From positions 167,559 to 231,558 of the forward strand of contig JALHQH010000015.1 in NCBI GenBank assembly GCA_022842065.1: a DNA stretch of 64,000 nucleotides, in the 5' to 3' direction. A program made the translations under genes and the position numbers. The first letter of the stretch is position 1, and each line of letters opens with the position of its first letter. Shown piece after piece: positions 36,722 through 45,990 of the stretch. The DNA comes from Caldilineaceae bacterium (lineage in GTDB: Bacteria; Chloroflexota; Anaerolineae; Caldilineales; Caldilineaceae). The notes beneath the pieces are model-generated. The model was not told the DNA's origin. It saw only the letters and a program-made list of their open reading frames with translations, and did not search any database.

Positions 36722-39151
36722 TTATTCCTCCGTTGGCGATTGTGTCACGGCCTTAGTCCCGCCGGCTCGATCAGTAATTGCGGGGACGGTGGCTACGGCA
36801 GAACTGTTGGTTAGGGCGCGTGGTTGCACACGGAGCTTGGAGGCACGCATGAGCGTATAGCCACCAATGGCCGCAATTACCAGTACAGTGATCTCACCCA
36901 TTGTGTCAAACCCACGGAAGTCAACCAGAATTACATTGACAATATTACCACCGTGTCCGCCGGCGACCGCATTTAAGGAGAAATAGTCGCTGATCGATGG
37001 CTGAAAGGGTTCCCCAGCCCCAACGAGCACCAGGGCAAAGCCAAAGCAGCCAACCGCCAGGGCCACAAAGAGATTTCGAAATTGTGCCGACCTGCTGTGG
37101 GGTGGATGCTGACGGGGGGGAATTTTATAGAAGACCAGCACTAACAAGACGAGGGTCAGCACTTCGACCAGCAACTGCGTTAATGCCAGATCCGGCGCGC
37201 CATAAATCACAAAGGCCAGGGTGACTGTCACACCGACCACCCCAATGCTGATAATGGCACTAAGGCGATTGGTTGCCCGCACGGTAGCAAGGGCCGCAAG
37301 AATCGTCAGCAAGCTGAGAATGATCTCGAAAAACTGCGGTCGCGCCAACCAGTTAATACGCAGGTCATGGCTGAAATCTGCCAGCGTAGCCGCATAGACG
37401 AACATGGCAACTACGGCTAGCAGCGTAATACTGATCTGTCCCTCTAGTGTTCCGCCTTGCACAATGCGGGTGACCAGGCGGGCCAGGCTATAGCTTCCTT
37501 TGTAGAAAAGCTCAAAGATCTTTGTGCCATTAAGCCACAGGGGCATGGCACTGAGCGCTCGGCGCAACTTTTCGCGTTGCCAGAAGAAGATTCCACCCAG
37601 GGCAATTGCGCCTAAGCTGGTAAACAGGACGGGCGTAAAGCCATGCCAAAGCGCAAGATGTACGATTGTTTCCGTGCCGGCAACGGCGCTGACTGGCGGG
37701 GTAAAGAGCACCTTTTCGATCTGCGGCAGGAGAAAGGGAATCGCTGTCCCGATTAAGGTCAGGAGCAGGGGGGGCAATACAAAAACAAAGGTCGGCGCAT
37801 GATGGAGATGGGCGGCTGGGGCCGGTGAAGTGGTGCGAAAAAACGGTTCCCAGACCAGCATCAAACTGTACCCAACAAAAAGTGCCCCTGCCAATGCGGC
37901 CGCACCCATGCCAATCTGCCCTAACAGCGCACCGTCATGTTCGGCATAATGGGCAAAGTTCTCTAGCAGTGTCTCTTTGGCCAGAAAACCAAAGAGCGGG
38001 GGCAGGCCGGCCATCGACAAGCCGGCTAATGTTGCGGTCAGCGTTACCCACGGCATTTGCGTCCGCAAGCCGGCCAGGCGCCGGATATCGCGGGTGCCCA
38101 TGGCATGGTCGATAATGCCGGCCAGCATAAAGAGCGGCCCTTTGTAGAGCGCGTGGGCCAGGATGCCTACGATCACCGCAATATAGGCGGCTTCGCTGCG
38201 AAAGGCCAAAAGCATGACCAGAATGCCCAACTGGCTTAGGGTGGCGTTGGCGAGAATGGCTTTCAGGTCATAGTAGCGAAAGGCGCTGATCGCCCCTAAC
38301 AGCATGGTTGTCCCGCCGACCAGTAGCAAACTCCAGAACCAGAGGGGGCTGTCGCTGAGCGCCGGATGAAAACGGGCCAGCAAATAGATCCCGGCCTTCA
38401 CCATCGTCGCTGAGTGTAGATAGGCACTGGCTGGTGTTGGCGCGGCCATTGCCCCTGGTAGCCAGAAGTGAAAAGGGAATTGGGCCGATTTGGTAAAGGC
38501 ACCGAGTAACAGCAGCACGGTTGCCGCTGTAAAGTAAGGGCTTTCCATCAGCGCAGCGGGGTTGGCAATGATCTCGCTAATCTGATAGCTACCCCCCATC
38601 TGGCCGAGGAGGATCAACCCCGCCAACATGGCTAACGCCCCCAGCCCGGTCACAATAAAGGCTGTACGCGCCCCCTCCTGTGCCGTTTTGCTCTCATGAT
38701 TGTAAGAGATGAGCAGATAGCTGGTAATGCTGGTCCCTTCCCAAAAGACAAAGATCGCCAGCAGATTATCCGCCCAGACCAGCCCCAACATGCTCGCCAT
38801 AAAGAGAAAGAGCAGGCTATAAAAGTAACCCTGGCGCGGATCATCTTCCAGATAATTGTGGGTGTAGAGCGCAATCGCCGCCCCAATCCCAGTAATGATC
38901 AGCCCAAAGAAGAGCGCCAAGCCATCGATCCGGAAACTAAGGGCCAGGCCAAGTGCTGGGGCCCAGTCGATCTGGGTCTGCGGATAGTTACCTTGACTGA
39001 CTGCCTCTAATTGGGTCAGTTGCCAAATGGTAACGATCAGCGGCGGCAGGGCTGCTAACCAACCGCCAAGCCGCAAGCGTTCGGGTCGGATAAGCCAGAG
39101 AATTGGACCGGTGAGGGCAAGTAACAAAAGTTGAACAACAATTGTGGACAC
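36722..39151 (-). CDS. mrpA: Mrp Na+/H+ antiporter subunit A
   Basis: The 809-residue polytopic protein is the first gene of the operon. The N-terminal part is NuoL-like, with WEGTSITSYLLISYNHESKT, ATPTPASAYLHSATMVKAGI and AFRYYDLKAILANATLSQLG. The C-terminal part (about 590-809) contains the extra MrpA-specific segments, including FVIYGAPDLALTQLLVEVLT and DTMGEITVLVIAAIGGY. The full seven-gene set supports a working Na+/H+ antiporter for pH and sodium homeostasis. A 44-bp palindrome lies 49 bp upstream of the start. Confidence 0.95.
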   Translation of the reverse strand: MSTIVVQLLLLALTGPILWLIRPERLRLGGWLAALPPLIVTIWQLTQLEAVSQGNYPQTQIDWAPALGLALSFRIDGLALFFGLIITGIGAAIALYTHNYLEDDPRQGYFYSLLFLFMASMLGLVWADNLLAIFVFWEGTSITSYLLISYNHESKTAQEGARTAFIVTGLGALAMLAGLILLGQMGGSYQISEIIANPAALMESPYFTAATVLLLLGAFTKSAQFPFHFWLPGAMAAPTPASAYLHSATMVKAGIYLLARFHPALSDSPLWFWSLLLVGGTTMLLGAISAFRYYDLKAILANATLSQLGILVMLLAFRSEAAYIAVIVGILAHALYKGPLFMLAGIIDHAMGTRDIRRLAGLRTQMPWVTLTATLAGLSMAGLPPLFGFLAKETLLENFAHYAEHDGALLGQIGMGAAALAGALFVGYSLMLVWEPFFRTTSPAPAAHLHHAPTFVFVLPPLLLTLIGTAIPFLLPQIEKVLFTPPVSAVAGTETIVHLALWHGFTPVLFTSLGAIALGGIFFWQREKLRRALSAMPLWLNGTKIFELFYKGSYSLARLVTRIVQGGTLEGQISITLLAVVAMFVYAATLADFSHDLRINWLARPQFFEIILSLLTILAALATVRATNRLSAIISIGVVGVTVTLAFVIYGAPDLALTQLLVEVLTLVLLVLVFYKIPPRQHPPHSRSAQFRNLFVALAVGCFGFALVLVGAGEPFQPSISDYFSLNAVAGGHGGNIVNVILVDFRGFDTMGEITVLVIAAIGGYTLMRASKLRVQPRALTNSSAVATVPAITDRAGGTKAVTQSPTEE

Positions 39152-39200
39152 GGCTACACTCGTGATAGTTGTGATTGAACAGAAGTATACCGGCGGTTGT

Positions 39201-39244
39201 CATCATTTAACATTTTCTACATATGTAGAAAATGTTAAATGATG
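39201..39244. repeat. 44-bp perfect loopless palindrome upstream of mrpA
   Basis: Arms 39201-39222 and 39223-39244 are exact reverse complements centred on TACATATGTA. It lies 49 bp upstream of mrpA and over 400 bp upstream of the divergent HAD gene. Unlike most hairpins here it is not 3' of a gene, so an operator for the mrp operon is possible. Confidence 0.9.
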
Positions 39245-39679
39245 GCAGCGCTGAGTATAAACAGTGGTTGGCATTATGGCAGAACAATGGATCGCCTACG
39301 GTTGGCCTCATTCCATAATGAACAGATCCGGACTAATTAACCGATCTGGGCTATGCTGGGGTGTATACCCATACTATATTGCGCTTTACTCGTCTAGAAA
39401 CCACTGTAGCATACAACACGCCGGTAAGGTCGTCAATTTAGCAAGGATCTGTAGTCGCTACATTTTTACGTTTTGGTTGCTATATTTGTGCATTTTGTAC
39501 ATAAACCTGGGGTGTCGTAAAATCACGCTTTGTTGACCCCAATGGTATGATTACGCTCTGCGCGCCAGTTGTGGCTAGCTGTGCAACCGGCGCGATCAGT
39601 ATCCTGGGCAAAATCACCCGAGAACTGCGTGGACACCCATTGGCTGAGTAACACAGACAGATCAAGCAGGAGGAAAACT
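39245..39679. other. Non-coding gap upstream of the HAD gene
   Basis: No supported gene is present. A weak inverted repeat around AGATCCGG/CCGATCT lies near 39325-39350. An open plus-strand frame here has no ribosome site and an unusual composition. Confidence 0.4.
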
Positions 39680-40282
39680 GTGAAGGCTGTACTTTTTGAC
39701 CTAGGGCGTGTACTCGTCCACTATGATCATGAACGAACACTACAAGCGGTTACCGTTTTGACCACCAGTGATCGCGCTGCATTGCATACCCTGATGGCAG
39801 AGATTAGCGTACCCCTGGGCACAGGTGTGTTGGATGCCGAAGAACTCTACACGCTTTTTGTCGATAAACTTGGCTTGCAGGCTGACTTTGCCACCTTTAT
39901 TGATGCCTTCGCCGCCGGGATCGAGCGCGATGAAGCGGCCCTTGCCTATGCCGTTGCCCTGCAAAACCGTGCCGATACGACGGTTGCGGTAATTAGCAAC
40001 ACCAACGACGCCCATGTCCGCTGGTTGGATCAACATGTGCCGGAATTGATGGCCTTTGATCTGGTGATGATGAGCAACGAGGTGGGCGCGCTCAAGCCCA
40101 GCCCTGCGATCTATGAACTGGCGCTGGAATTGTTGAGCCTGCTACCTGCACAAGCGATCTTCGTCGACGATCTTGCCCCCAATGTCGAAGCAGCCACTGC
40201 CTTGGGGCTGGCCGGCATTGTCCACCACGATTGGGCGCAGACACGTCCCCAATTAGAGGCGTGGTTGGCGGCAAGCGGGTAA
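39680..40282 (+). CDS. HAD-superfamily hydrolase
   Basis: The 200-residue protein has the HAD motifs: motif I VLFDLGRVLVHYD (nucleophile Asp, with DxG instead of DxD), motif II VISNTND, motif III Lys in LKPSPAIYE, and motif IV IFVDDLAPNVEAA. The alpha-helical cap between motifs I and II fits subfamily IA. The loss of the second Asp in motif I is common among YihX-like phosphatases and may alter activity. The GTG start at 39680 has AGGAGG 6 nt upstream; a longer frame starting at 39569 lacks support. The substrate is unknown. Confidence 0.88.
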   Translation: MKAVLFDLGRVLVHYDHERTLQAVTVLTTSDRAALHTLMAEISVPLGTGVLDAEELYTLFVDKLGLQADFATFIDAFAAGIERDEAALAYAVALQNRADTTVAVISNTNDAHVRWLDQHVPELMAFDLVMMSNEVGALKPSPAIYELALELLSLLPAQAIFVDDLAPNVEAATALGLAGIVHHDWAQTRPQLEAWLAASG

Positions 40283-40353
40283 ACGGAAGTTCTTCAACTG
40301 CGCCGTCTGCTGCTGGTTAACCGGTGTTTTTCCGTATTTTATCCCTTGACTTA

Positions 40354-40382
40354 TTGAGTAGATCACTAAAACGCTCTATAAT
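40354..40382 (+). promoter_or_regulatory. Promoter of a probably leaderless transcript
   Basis: TTGAGT (40354-40359) and a perfect TATAAT (40377-40382) are 17 bp apart. The ATG of the radical SAM gene begins 7 nt after the -10 box, where transcription would start. No ribosome-binding site fits in between. Confidence 0.65.
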
Positions 40383-40388
40383 AAAGGT

Positions 40389-41276
40389 ATGAATGAGCAC
40401 ACAATCTTAAGCACAACCGAGCCCCGCCCGGCCAGCGGTGCGTTGACCAAAACCGGTGGTTTTCTGCGCGGGTTTACCCATACGCTGCAACCCTACATCG
40501 GCTGTCGCTTTGGCTGTGAATATTGTTATGTCAAAGGGTTAAGCGTCCACCGCTTTCATCAACCGGCGGTGGCATGGGGTGACTATGTCCACCCGCGCGT
40601 GGGTATCGCCGAGAAGCTGCGTGGGGAATTACAACGGTTGGCGGCCAAAGATGGCCTGGCACATACTGCCATTTTTATGTCGAGCGCGACTGATCCCTAT
40701 CAAGGGGCAGAACGCCAGTGGCGCTTAAGCCGGGCCTGCCTTGATGTTTTTGTCGACTATCCACCAGGGCTGCTGATCATACAAACGCGCTCGCCGCTGG
40801 TTGAAGCTGATTTTCCACGCTTGCTCGCCTTGGGCGAACGTTGCTGGCTCAATTTTACACTGGAGACTGACGACGATCAGGTGCGACGCCTGGTGACCCC
40901 TAGTTGTCCTTCCATTGCGCAACGCCTACAGACTTTGCAACGCGCGCTTACTGCCGGTGTCAATGTCCAGATCACCGTTAGCCCTTGTCTCCCTTACTCG
41001 ACGGTGGAAAATTTTGGTCGGCTGCTACTTGACCATGGGCAACGGGTAATTGTCGATACTTACACCAGTGGTGATGGGCAAAGTGGTAAACGGACGAGCA
41101 CCACGGCAATTCCAGCCCTGTATACCGCCGCCGGTTGGCGTGACTGGCGCGCAGAAGCAAGTGCCCAAGCGCTATATGAATGGTTGCAGCCGCATCTGGC
41201 TGAACGGGTTGGTTGGTCACAAAGCGGTTTCGCGGCGCTCGCTGACCCGATTACTGCACCAGTCGTTGTGGCTTAG
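40389..41276 (+). CDS. Radical SAM protein (SplB-related)
   Basis: The 295-residue protein has the 4Fe-4S motif CRFGCEYCYVKGL (CxxxCxxC) at about residues 38-50. The spacing and following Tyr-Val-Lys resemble the COG1533 group related to spore photoproduct lyase. Other features are SSATDPYQGAER and LNFTLETDDDQVRRLVTP, typical of this group's barrel. The reaction is unknown. It is preceded by a strong promoter with almost no leader. The neighbouring genes do not suggest a pathway. Confidence 0.85.
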   Translation: MNEHTILSTTEPRPASGALTKTGGFLRGFTHTLQPYIGCRFGCEYCYVKGLSVHRFHQPAVAWGDYVHPRVGIAEKLRGELQRLAAKDGLAHTAIFMSSATDPYQGAERQWRLSRACLDVFVDYPPGLLIIQTRSPLVEADFPRLLALGERCWLNFTLETDDDQVRRLVTPSCPSIAQRLQTLQRALTAGVNVQITVSPCLPYSTVENFGRLLLDHGQRVIVDTYTSGDGQSGKRTSTTAIPALYTAAGWRDWRAEASAQALYEWLQPHLAERVGWSQSGFAALADPITAPVVVA

Positions 41277-41430
41277 TCGTAATCAGGCCCACATCTTACT
41301 GGTACGATAACGATGAAACGCGGTCAGGTAGTCGCATGATCACGACATCCCGACCACACAACGATTTTCACATCAGGCAACATGTCCTAACGGCACCGCG
41401 CCCCAGGGGCACCCGCGATGAAGATTTTTC

Positions 41431-41512
41431 TACCGCGAAGCACGCCAAGGGCGCAAAGGTTCACAAAGGTTTTTTCTTTGCGTAACTTCGCGTGCTTGGC
41501 GACCTTGGCGGT
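41431..41512. repeat. Foldback of 8-9-nt units upstream of the fructokinase gene
   Basis: Arms at 41431-41459 and 41476-41512 are imperfect reverse complements built from CGCGAAG/CGCCAAG/CGCAAAG units. It occupies most of the 328-bp gap between the radical SAM and ROK genes. No gene is seen there. Confidence 0.75.
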
Positions 41513-41604
41513 GGGCTTATTTTCAGGGCAGGTCGAAATAAATAAGCAATATCGCATTACAGCAAGTAACAAGCATCAGCGCAACACAACTAAGGAGCAA
41601 AGCT

Positions 41605-42504
41605 ATGCCTCTCTATGGCGGCATTGAAGCCGGTGGCACAAAATTTGTCTGCGCCATTGGCACTGGCCCGCTCGATATTCGAGCCGAAACCCGTTTTCCC
41701 ACCGCCACGCCGGACGAGGCGATTGGCAAGGCAATTGCTTTTTTTCGCGACTACCAGGGCGATGAGCCATTAACCGCGATTGGCGTCGCCTCCTTTGGCC
41801 CCGTTGACCCCGACCCGCACTCGCCGACCTTTGGCTACATTACCACCACGCCTAAACCACACTGGGCGCACACGGATCTGGTTGGTCCACTGCGTGCGGC
41901 GCTGGGTGTCCCGATCGGCTTTGACACCGATGTCAATGGTGCGGCGTTGGGCGAGCAACGGTGGGGAGCCGCGCAAGGGCTTGACACCTTTGTCTACTTG
42001 ACGATTGGCACGGGGCTAGGTGGTGGTGGTATGGTCAACGGCAAACTGATCCACGGCTTGATGCATTCGGAGATGGGCCACATGTTAGTGCCCCATAACT
42101 GGGATGCGGATCCCTACGCCGGCTTTTGTCCCTACCACGGCGATTGTTGGGAAGGCCTTGCGGCTGGTCCAGGGCTGGAAGGGCGCTGGCAGACGCGCGC
42201 CGAAAATCTGGGGCCTGATCATCCTGCCTGGGAGTTGGAAGCACATTACCTGGCCTTAGGGCTGGTCAATATCATCTTCACTCTGTCGCCCCAGCGCATT
42301 ATCATGGGCGGCGGCGTCATGGATCAACGCCAGCTCTTCCCACTGATTCATAACAATGTCTATAGCATGCTTAACGGCTATCTGCAATCTAAACAGATCC
42401 TGGAGAATATGGATCAATATATTGTCCCCCCCGGTCTGGGTAACCAAGCCGGCGTACTAGGGGCGATTGCCCTAGCCCAAGCAGCGATGGTACAATCGGG
42501 TTAG
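41605..42504 (+). CDS. ROK-family fructokinase
   Basis: The 299-residue sugar kinase phosphorylates fructose or a related hexose with ATP. The phosphate loop is [15 protein letters not shown] and the sugar-binding segment [14 protein letters not shown]. The second ATP motif is [12 protein letters not shown] zinc-site pattern His...Cys-x-x-His...Cys appears as [20 protein letters not shown] and GDCWEG, typical of the ScrK-like ROK fructokinases. It lies 97 bp before galT and may share its transcript. Confidence 0.92.
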   Translation: MPLYGGIEAGGTKFVCAIGTGPLDIRAETRFPTATPDEAIGKAIAFFRDYQGDEPLTAIGVASFGPVDPDPHSPTFGYITTTPKPHWAHTDLVGPLRAALGVPIGFDTDVNGAALGEQRWGAAQGLDTFVYLTIGTGLGGGGMVNGKLIHGLMHSEMGHMLVPHNWDADPYAGFCPYHGDCWEGLAAGPGLEGRWQTRAENLGPDHPAWELEAHYLALGLVNIIFTLSPQRIIMGGGVMDQRQLFPLIHNNVYSMLNGYLQSKQILENMDQYIVPPGLGNQAGVLGAIALAQAAMVQSG

Positions 42505-42601
42505 GATTATTGCTCTTCCCCGGATTGACCATCGATCTCGCCGCGCTCATGGGCGAAACGGTTACCGATCTTGATGAAATTGAGCTTGACGAACCCAATC
42601 A

Positions 42602-43672
42602 ATGACCCAATCACCGACTAACCCAACTTTCGACCCAACTGAACATCCACACCGGCGCAAAAACTTGCTCACGGATGAATGGGTGCTTGTCTCCCCCCAT
42701 CGCACCAAGCGCCCCTGGCAAGGGCAGGTGGAAAAGCGGGGGGTGGACAACCGGCCGGCCTATGATCCAAAATGTTACCTGTGCCCTGGTAACGAGCGCG
42801 CCGGTGGTAAGTACAATCCACCGTACACCAACACCTTTGTCTTTGAAAATGACTTTGCTGCCTTATTGCCGGAGGGGCCGCAAGGGGATGTTTCACAAGG
42901 GGATTTTTTCCAGGCGCAAGGGGAAACCGGGCGGGCGCGCGTCATCTGCTTTAGCCCGCGCCACGATCTGACGCTGCCGGAGATGGCCGTCACCGAGATC
43001 CGCGCCGTGATTGATGTCTGGGCCGAGCAGATAACTGAGTTGGGCAGTCTGCCGGGGATCAACTATGTGCAGCTCTTTGAAAACAAAGGGGAGGTGATGG
43101 GCTGTTCCAACCCTCATCCGCATGGCCAGGTTTGGGCCAACCATCGCATTCCCCAGGAGCCTGCCAAAGAAGAGGTTCAGCAACTCGCTTATTACGCGGA
43201 AAAGGGAACACCCCTCTTAGTAGATTATCTCCAGGCTGAATTGCGCGCTGGTGAGCGGATTGTTGTTGAGAATGAGAGCTGGGTCGCTTTGGTTCCCTAC
43301 TGGGCAGTCTGGCCCTTTGAGACGATGGTCCTGCCTCGGCGTCACGTCGTCCAACTGCCCGATCTGACCGACACCGAGCGCACAGGACTAGCCGAGCTGC
43401 TCAAACGGCTACTCACCCGCTATGATAACCTCTTCGAGACCAGTTTTCCCTACTCAATGGGGTGGCACGGGCAGCCGACCGACGGGGCACATCACCCGCA
43501 TTGGCAACTCCATGCCCATTTCTATCCACCACTTTTACGGTCGGCTACGGTCAAGAAGTTTATGGTGGGATATGAACTATTAGGCAACCCACAGCGCGAT
43601 ATTACGGCCGAGCAGGCGGCACTACGACTGCGTGAACAAAGCGAAAACCACTACAAACAAAAAATGGGCTAA
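42602..43672 (+). CDS. galT: Galactose-1-phosphate uridylyltransferase
   Basis: The 356-residue enzyme moves UMP between UDP-glucose and galactose-1-phosphate in the Leloir pathway. The catalytic histidine triad is in [12 protein letters not shown]. Zinc-ligand residues appear in CYLCPGN. A second His-rich segment, [20 protein letters not shown], lies in the C-terminal half. The ATG at 42602 has no strong ribosome site and overlaps (ATGA) the stop of a short frame running through the 97-bp gap from the ROK gene. No galK or galE is in the window. Confidence 0.95.
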   Translation: MTQSPTNPTFDPTEHPHRRKNLLTDEWVLVSPHRTKRPWQGQVEKRGVDNRPAYDPKCYLCPGNERAGGKYNPPYTNTFVFENDFAALLPEGPQGDVSQGDFFQAQGETGRARVICFSPRHDLTLPEMAVTEIRAVIDVWAEQITELGSLPGINYVQLFENKGEVMGCSNPHPHGQVWANHRIPQEPAKEEVQQLAYYAEKGTPLLVDYLQAELRAGERIVVENESWVALVPYWAVWPFETMVLPRRHVVQLPDLTDTERTGLAELLKRLLTRYDNLFETSFPYSMGWHGQPTDGAHHPHWQLHAHFYPPLLRSATVKKFMVGYELLGNPQRDITAEQAALRLREQSENHYKQKMG

Positions 43673-44713
43673 CTTTTAATGGCCGGTCTTTTATCCTGCT
43701 GCGCTTGCGCAAGTTGTTGCAATGCTTGTTCAAGCGCAGCCAGTGACTTTGCATCGAAGAGCACATTTTTGAGTTGTACCAGCGCCGCCAGATCAAGCCG
43801 TGTGAGCAAGTAGTCAAAATGGTCCTCGGCAACGTTAAACCGAAACGTAATGATGCCACGCAAAATTGAGAGTATTGCTTCACGGCCTTCTTCCCGACCT
43901 TCTTCCCGGGCCTCTTCTGCCCAGATGTTTTTTAGTTCCTGCATGATCGGAGATTCTCGTACAATTGGCATTTCCCACCTCAGTATCGCTCTAATCGTCT
44001 GCACATCTAACACATAGCCGGCAAAAATCGCTAGAATTGCCTCTAATTCTGCCGCCTCTGCCACCGGTTGTTGACGGATCCGGTTCGCACAGCGGCGCAC
44101 AATCCGTTCTGTTCCGCCACCTTGCATTAATGGCACAAAAGGCAGCAACATCGGGTTATCATACCGCAAAACGGCTTCAGCATCCAATTCCCAAATTTTG
44201 ATGATTTGAAAATCAATATGGACCAACTGCCCCATGAATTCCTGATGATAGGCGGTTGGGATTACTTCGCCCTTGGGCGGCGGCAGGAAGAAGACAACGG
44301 TGACAAAGGCGTCCAACCCATATTGCTGCTCAGCCAGCAATTTGTAGATTGCCAACCGCTTATTCATAGTCTTGTCATAGACAAACTGTAGTTCGGTCAG
44401 AGATAGAAATGGTTCTTCTGGATCTGATGGGGTTACCCTTCCTGGAAGAGGCGCAACAATTGTGCGCAGACCGACAAATTGCTGCCTCTTCCAGGAAGGA
44501 TCCATCTCAACCCCCTGAATTCCTGAAGAGTCATAGAAATTCACCATCAATCCCAATCACCTTGAGCAGTGAATCATTGCGCCGGGTAATGATCTGGAAT
44601 TCGCCCGAAAGTTCTTCTTGAACTTGAATCTGCTGGGCTTGTAATACCCATTCGGTCCAGGCTTGATTGTAGAGATGGATCACATTTTTACTGCCGGCAT
44701 CGTATTTGTTCAT
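43669..44713 (-). pseudogene. Rpn-type PD-(D/E)XK nuclease gene split by a MITE
   Basis: The N-terminal part starts at 44713 with MNKYDAGSKNVIHLYNQAW and runs to DGEFL, where a stop follows. The rest resumes at SLTELQFVYDKTMNKRL and continues to the stop at 43669. Removing 130 bp (122-bp insert plus one 8-bp duplication) rejoins DGEFL to SLTELQF in frame and gives a 304-residue protein. That matches the Rpn (transposase-like, PDDEXK) family with its ELQF active-site motif, and the C-terminal EEAREEGREEGREA helix. An open frame across the insert starts at TTG 44556, but its first 50 residues are insert-derived. Confidence 0.88.
44411..44532. mobile_element. 122-bp MITE with 8-bp target duplication
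   Basis: The element is flanked by identical 8-bp copies ATAGAAAT at 44403-44410 and 44533-44540 (ATTTCTAT on the gene strand). Its ends are imperfect inverted repeats (17 of 24 match), beginning GGTTCTTCTGG on one side and GACTCTTCAGG on the other. Internally a 16-bp perfect inverted repeat (44437-44452 and 44484-44499) forms a stem. It has no transposase, so it is non-autonomous. The terminal sequence and 8-bp duplication are compatible with ISL3-type elements, which is inference. Confidence 0.85.
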
Positions 44714-44805
44714 CGCGTTGGAACTTTCGCTGTGAATTGAAGTTGGCGGTACTGTGCTCGTTGGATCAACTGCGCTCGGCAGAAGCGTAGTGTCACCCAA
44801 ACCAC

Positions 44806-45954
44806 TTATTGCACCTGCTGAAATTCCCCATCGACTACCTGATAGATCCAAATCTGGGGGTCAACCAGATCACCATTTTCGTTAAAGCGCAACTCATCCA
44901 ACAAGGTGTCCAGCGGGTTGGTGCGCAGGGCCTGGGCGATGTCGGCTGCGCTCAACGAATCGGCTTGTTGTGCACCAGCGGCGAGCACCTGCATGGCCAC
45001 ATAACCGTTGACTGAGTAGGTGTCAGGGTTGCGATATTCTACGGCCTGATAGGCTTCAAACCACTGCTCATCGGCTACACTGCGCGGGCTGGGGGCAAAG
45101 GCGCTCACATAGAGCCCTTCCGCCGTACCATTGGACTCGTCAATGGTTGCGGAGAGAAAAGCGCCATCGCTGGCCAACATGGGTAGGGTTACCCCGGTTT
45201 CAGACAACTCGGCACGCAGGTAGGGCGCTTCAATCTCATAGCCGGCATAGAAGAGCGCGTCGGCCTCTGTTGCCTGGATCTGGGCCACCTCGTCGGGATA
45301 GCGGCTCTGCCCTTCGGCCACCTCCAGCGTGAGGACCACTTCAGCGCTGCGCTGGCGTAGTTCATCGGCCAGCGTCGCGGCCAGGCCACGCCCATATTCG
45401 GTATCATTGTGGACAACAATCACCCGTGTGGCACTGAGTTTACCGGTGAGAAACTCCGCGTCTACGGTAGCTTGGACGGCATCATTGGCATTGACGCGGA
45501 AGAAATTTGTGTAGCCACGGGTGGTGAGGCTCTGCTCCGAAGCGGTCGGCGTGATGACCATGATCGGCATCTCTTTATATAGCTCCATCGCGGCCAGCGT
45601 CTGGCCACTGTTGAGATGGCCAATGACGCCCAACACTCGTTCGCCATTATCAAGCGCGGTCTGGACCTGGCTCGCCTGGGCCACCGCCACATCGCTGTCC
45701 GACTCATCATCGAGTGGGCGCACCACCACCTGGTAGCCCAACAGCCCGCCACTACGATTAATTTCTTCGGCGGCGAGGCGTACCCCGCCCAGCACGGTCT
45801 GCCCGCCATTGGCCTGAAAGCCGCTCAGCGGCACCGCGACGAAGACCACGGCTGTCCCGCGCGTCGGTTCACTATTGCCGCCCCCACAGGCCGCAAGCAG
45901 GAGGGATACGATTAAGATAAAGGTGAAGATGATTCGTTTCTGCATCGATTTCAT
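44806..45954 (-). CDS. Lipoprotein substrate-binding protein (LivJ type)
   Basis: The 382-residue protein has a lipobox, LLAACGG, with Cys23 as the expected lipidated residue. The rest is a periplasmic-binding-protein fold of the branched-chain amino-acid type, with PLSGFQANGGQTVLGGVRLA and VIGHLNSGQTLAAMELY. In most genomes such proteins sit beside ABC permeases and ATPases. None is in this window, so a sensory or anchoring role is considered. A second Met at 45945 could be the start. The gene is the last of a minus-strand set running from pspA. Confidence 0.9.
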   Translation of the reverse strand: MKSMQKRIIFTFILIVSLLLAACGGGNSEPTRGTAVVFVAVPLSGFQANGGQTVLGGVRLAAEEINRSGGLLGYQVVVRPLDDESDSDVAVAQASQVQTALDNGERVLGVIGHLNSGQTLAAMELYKEMPIMVITPTASEQSLTTRGYTNFFRVNANDAVQATVDAEFLTGKLSATRVIVVHNDTEYGRGLAATLADELRQRSAEVVLTLEVAEGQSRYPDEVAQIQATEADALFYAGYEIEAPYLRAELSETGVTLPMLASDGAFLSATIDESNGTAEGLYVSAFAPSPRSVADEQWFEAYQAVEYRNPDTYSVNGYVAMQVLAAGAQQADSLSAADIAQALRTNPLDTLLDELRFNENGDLVDPQIWIYQVVDGEFQQVQ

Positions 45955-45990
45955 TCCAAAAGATTTTCAGGGTTGCCGGGCAGTGTTACG

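Noticed and set aside
39264..39536. 90-codon plus-strand frame upstream of the HAD gene
   Set aside because: Cys/Tyr/Ile-rich random-like composition and no ribosome site.
42510..42605. 31-codon frame between the ROK and galT genes overlapping the galT start (ATGA)
   Set aside because: Only a TTG start with a badly spaced AGGA is available; codon pattern is plausible but not enough to call a gene.
43669..44556. 296-codon minus-strand frame as an intact nuclease gene
   Set aside because: Its first 50 residues come from the MITE; the real N-terminus lies upstream of the insertion in another frame.
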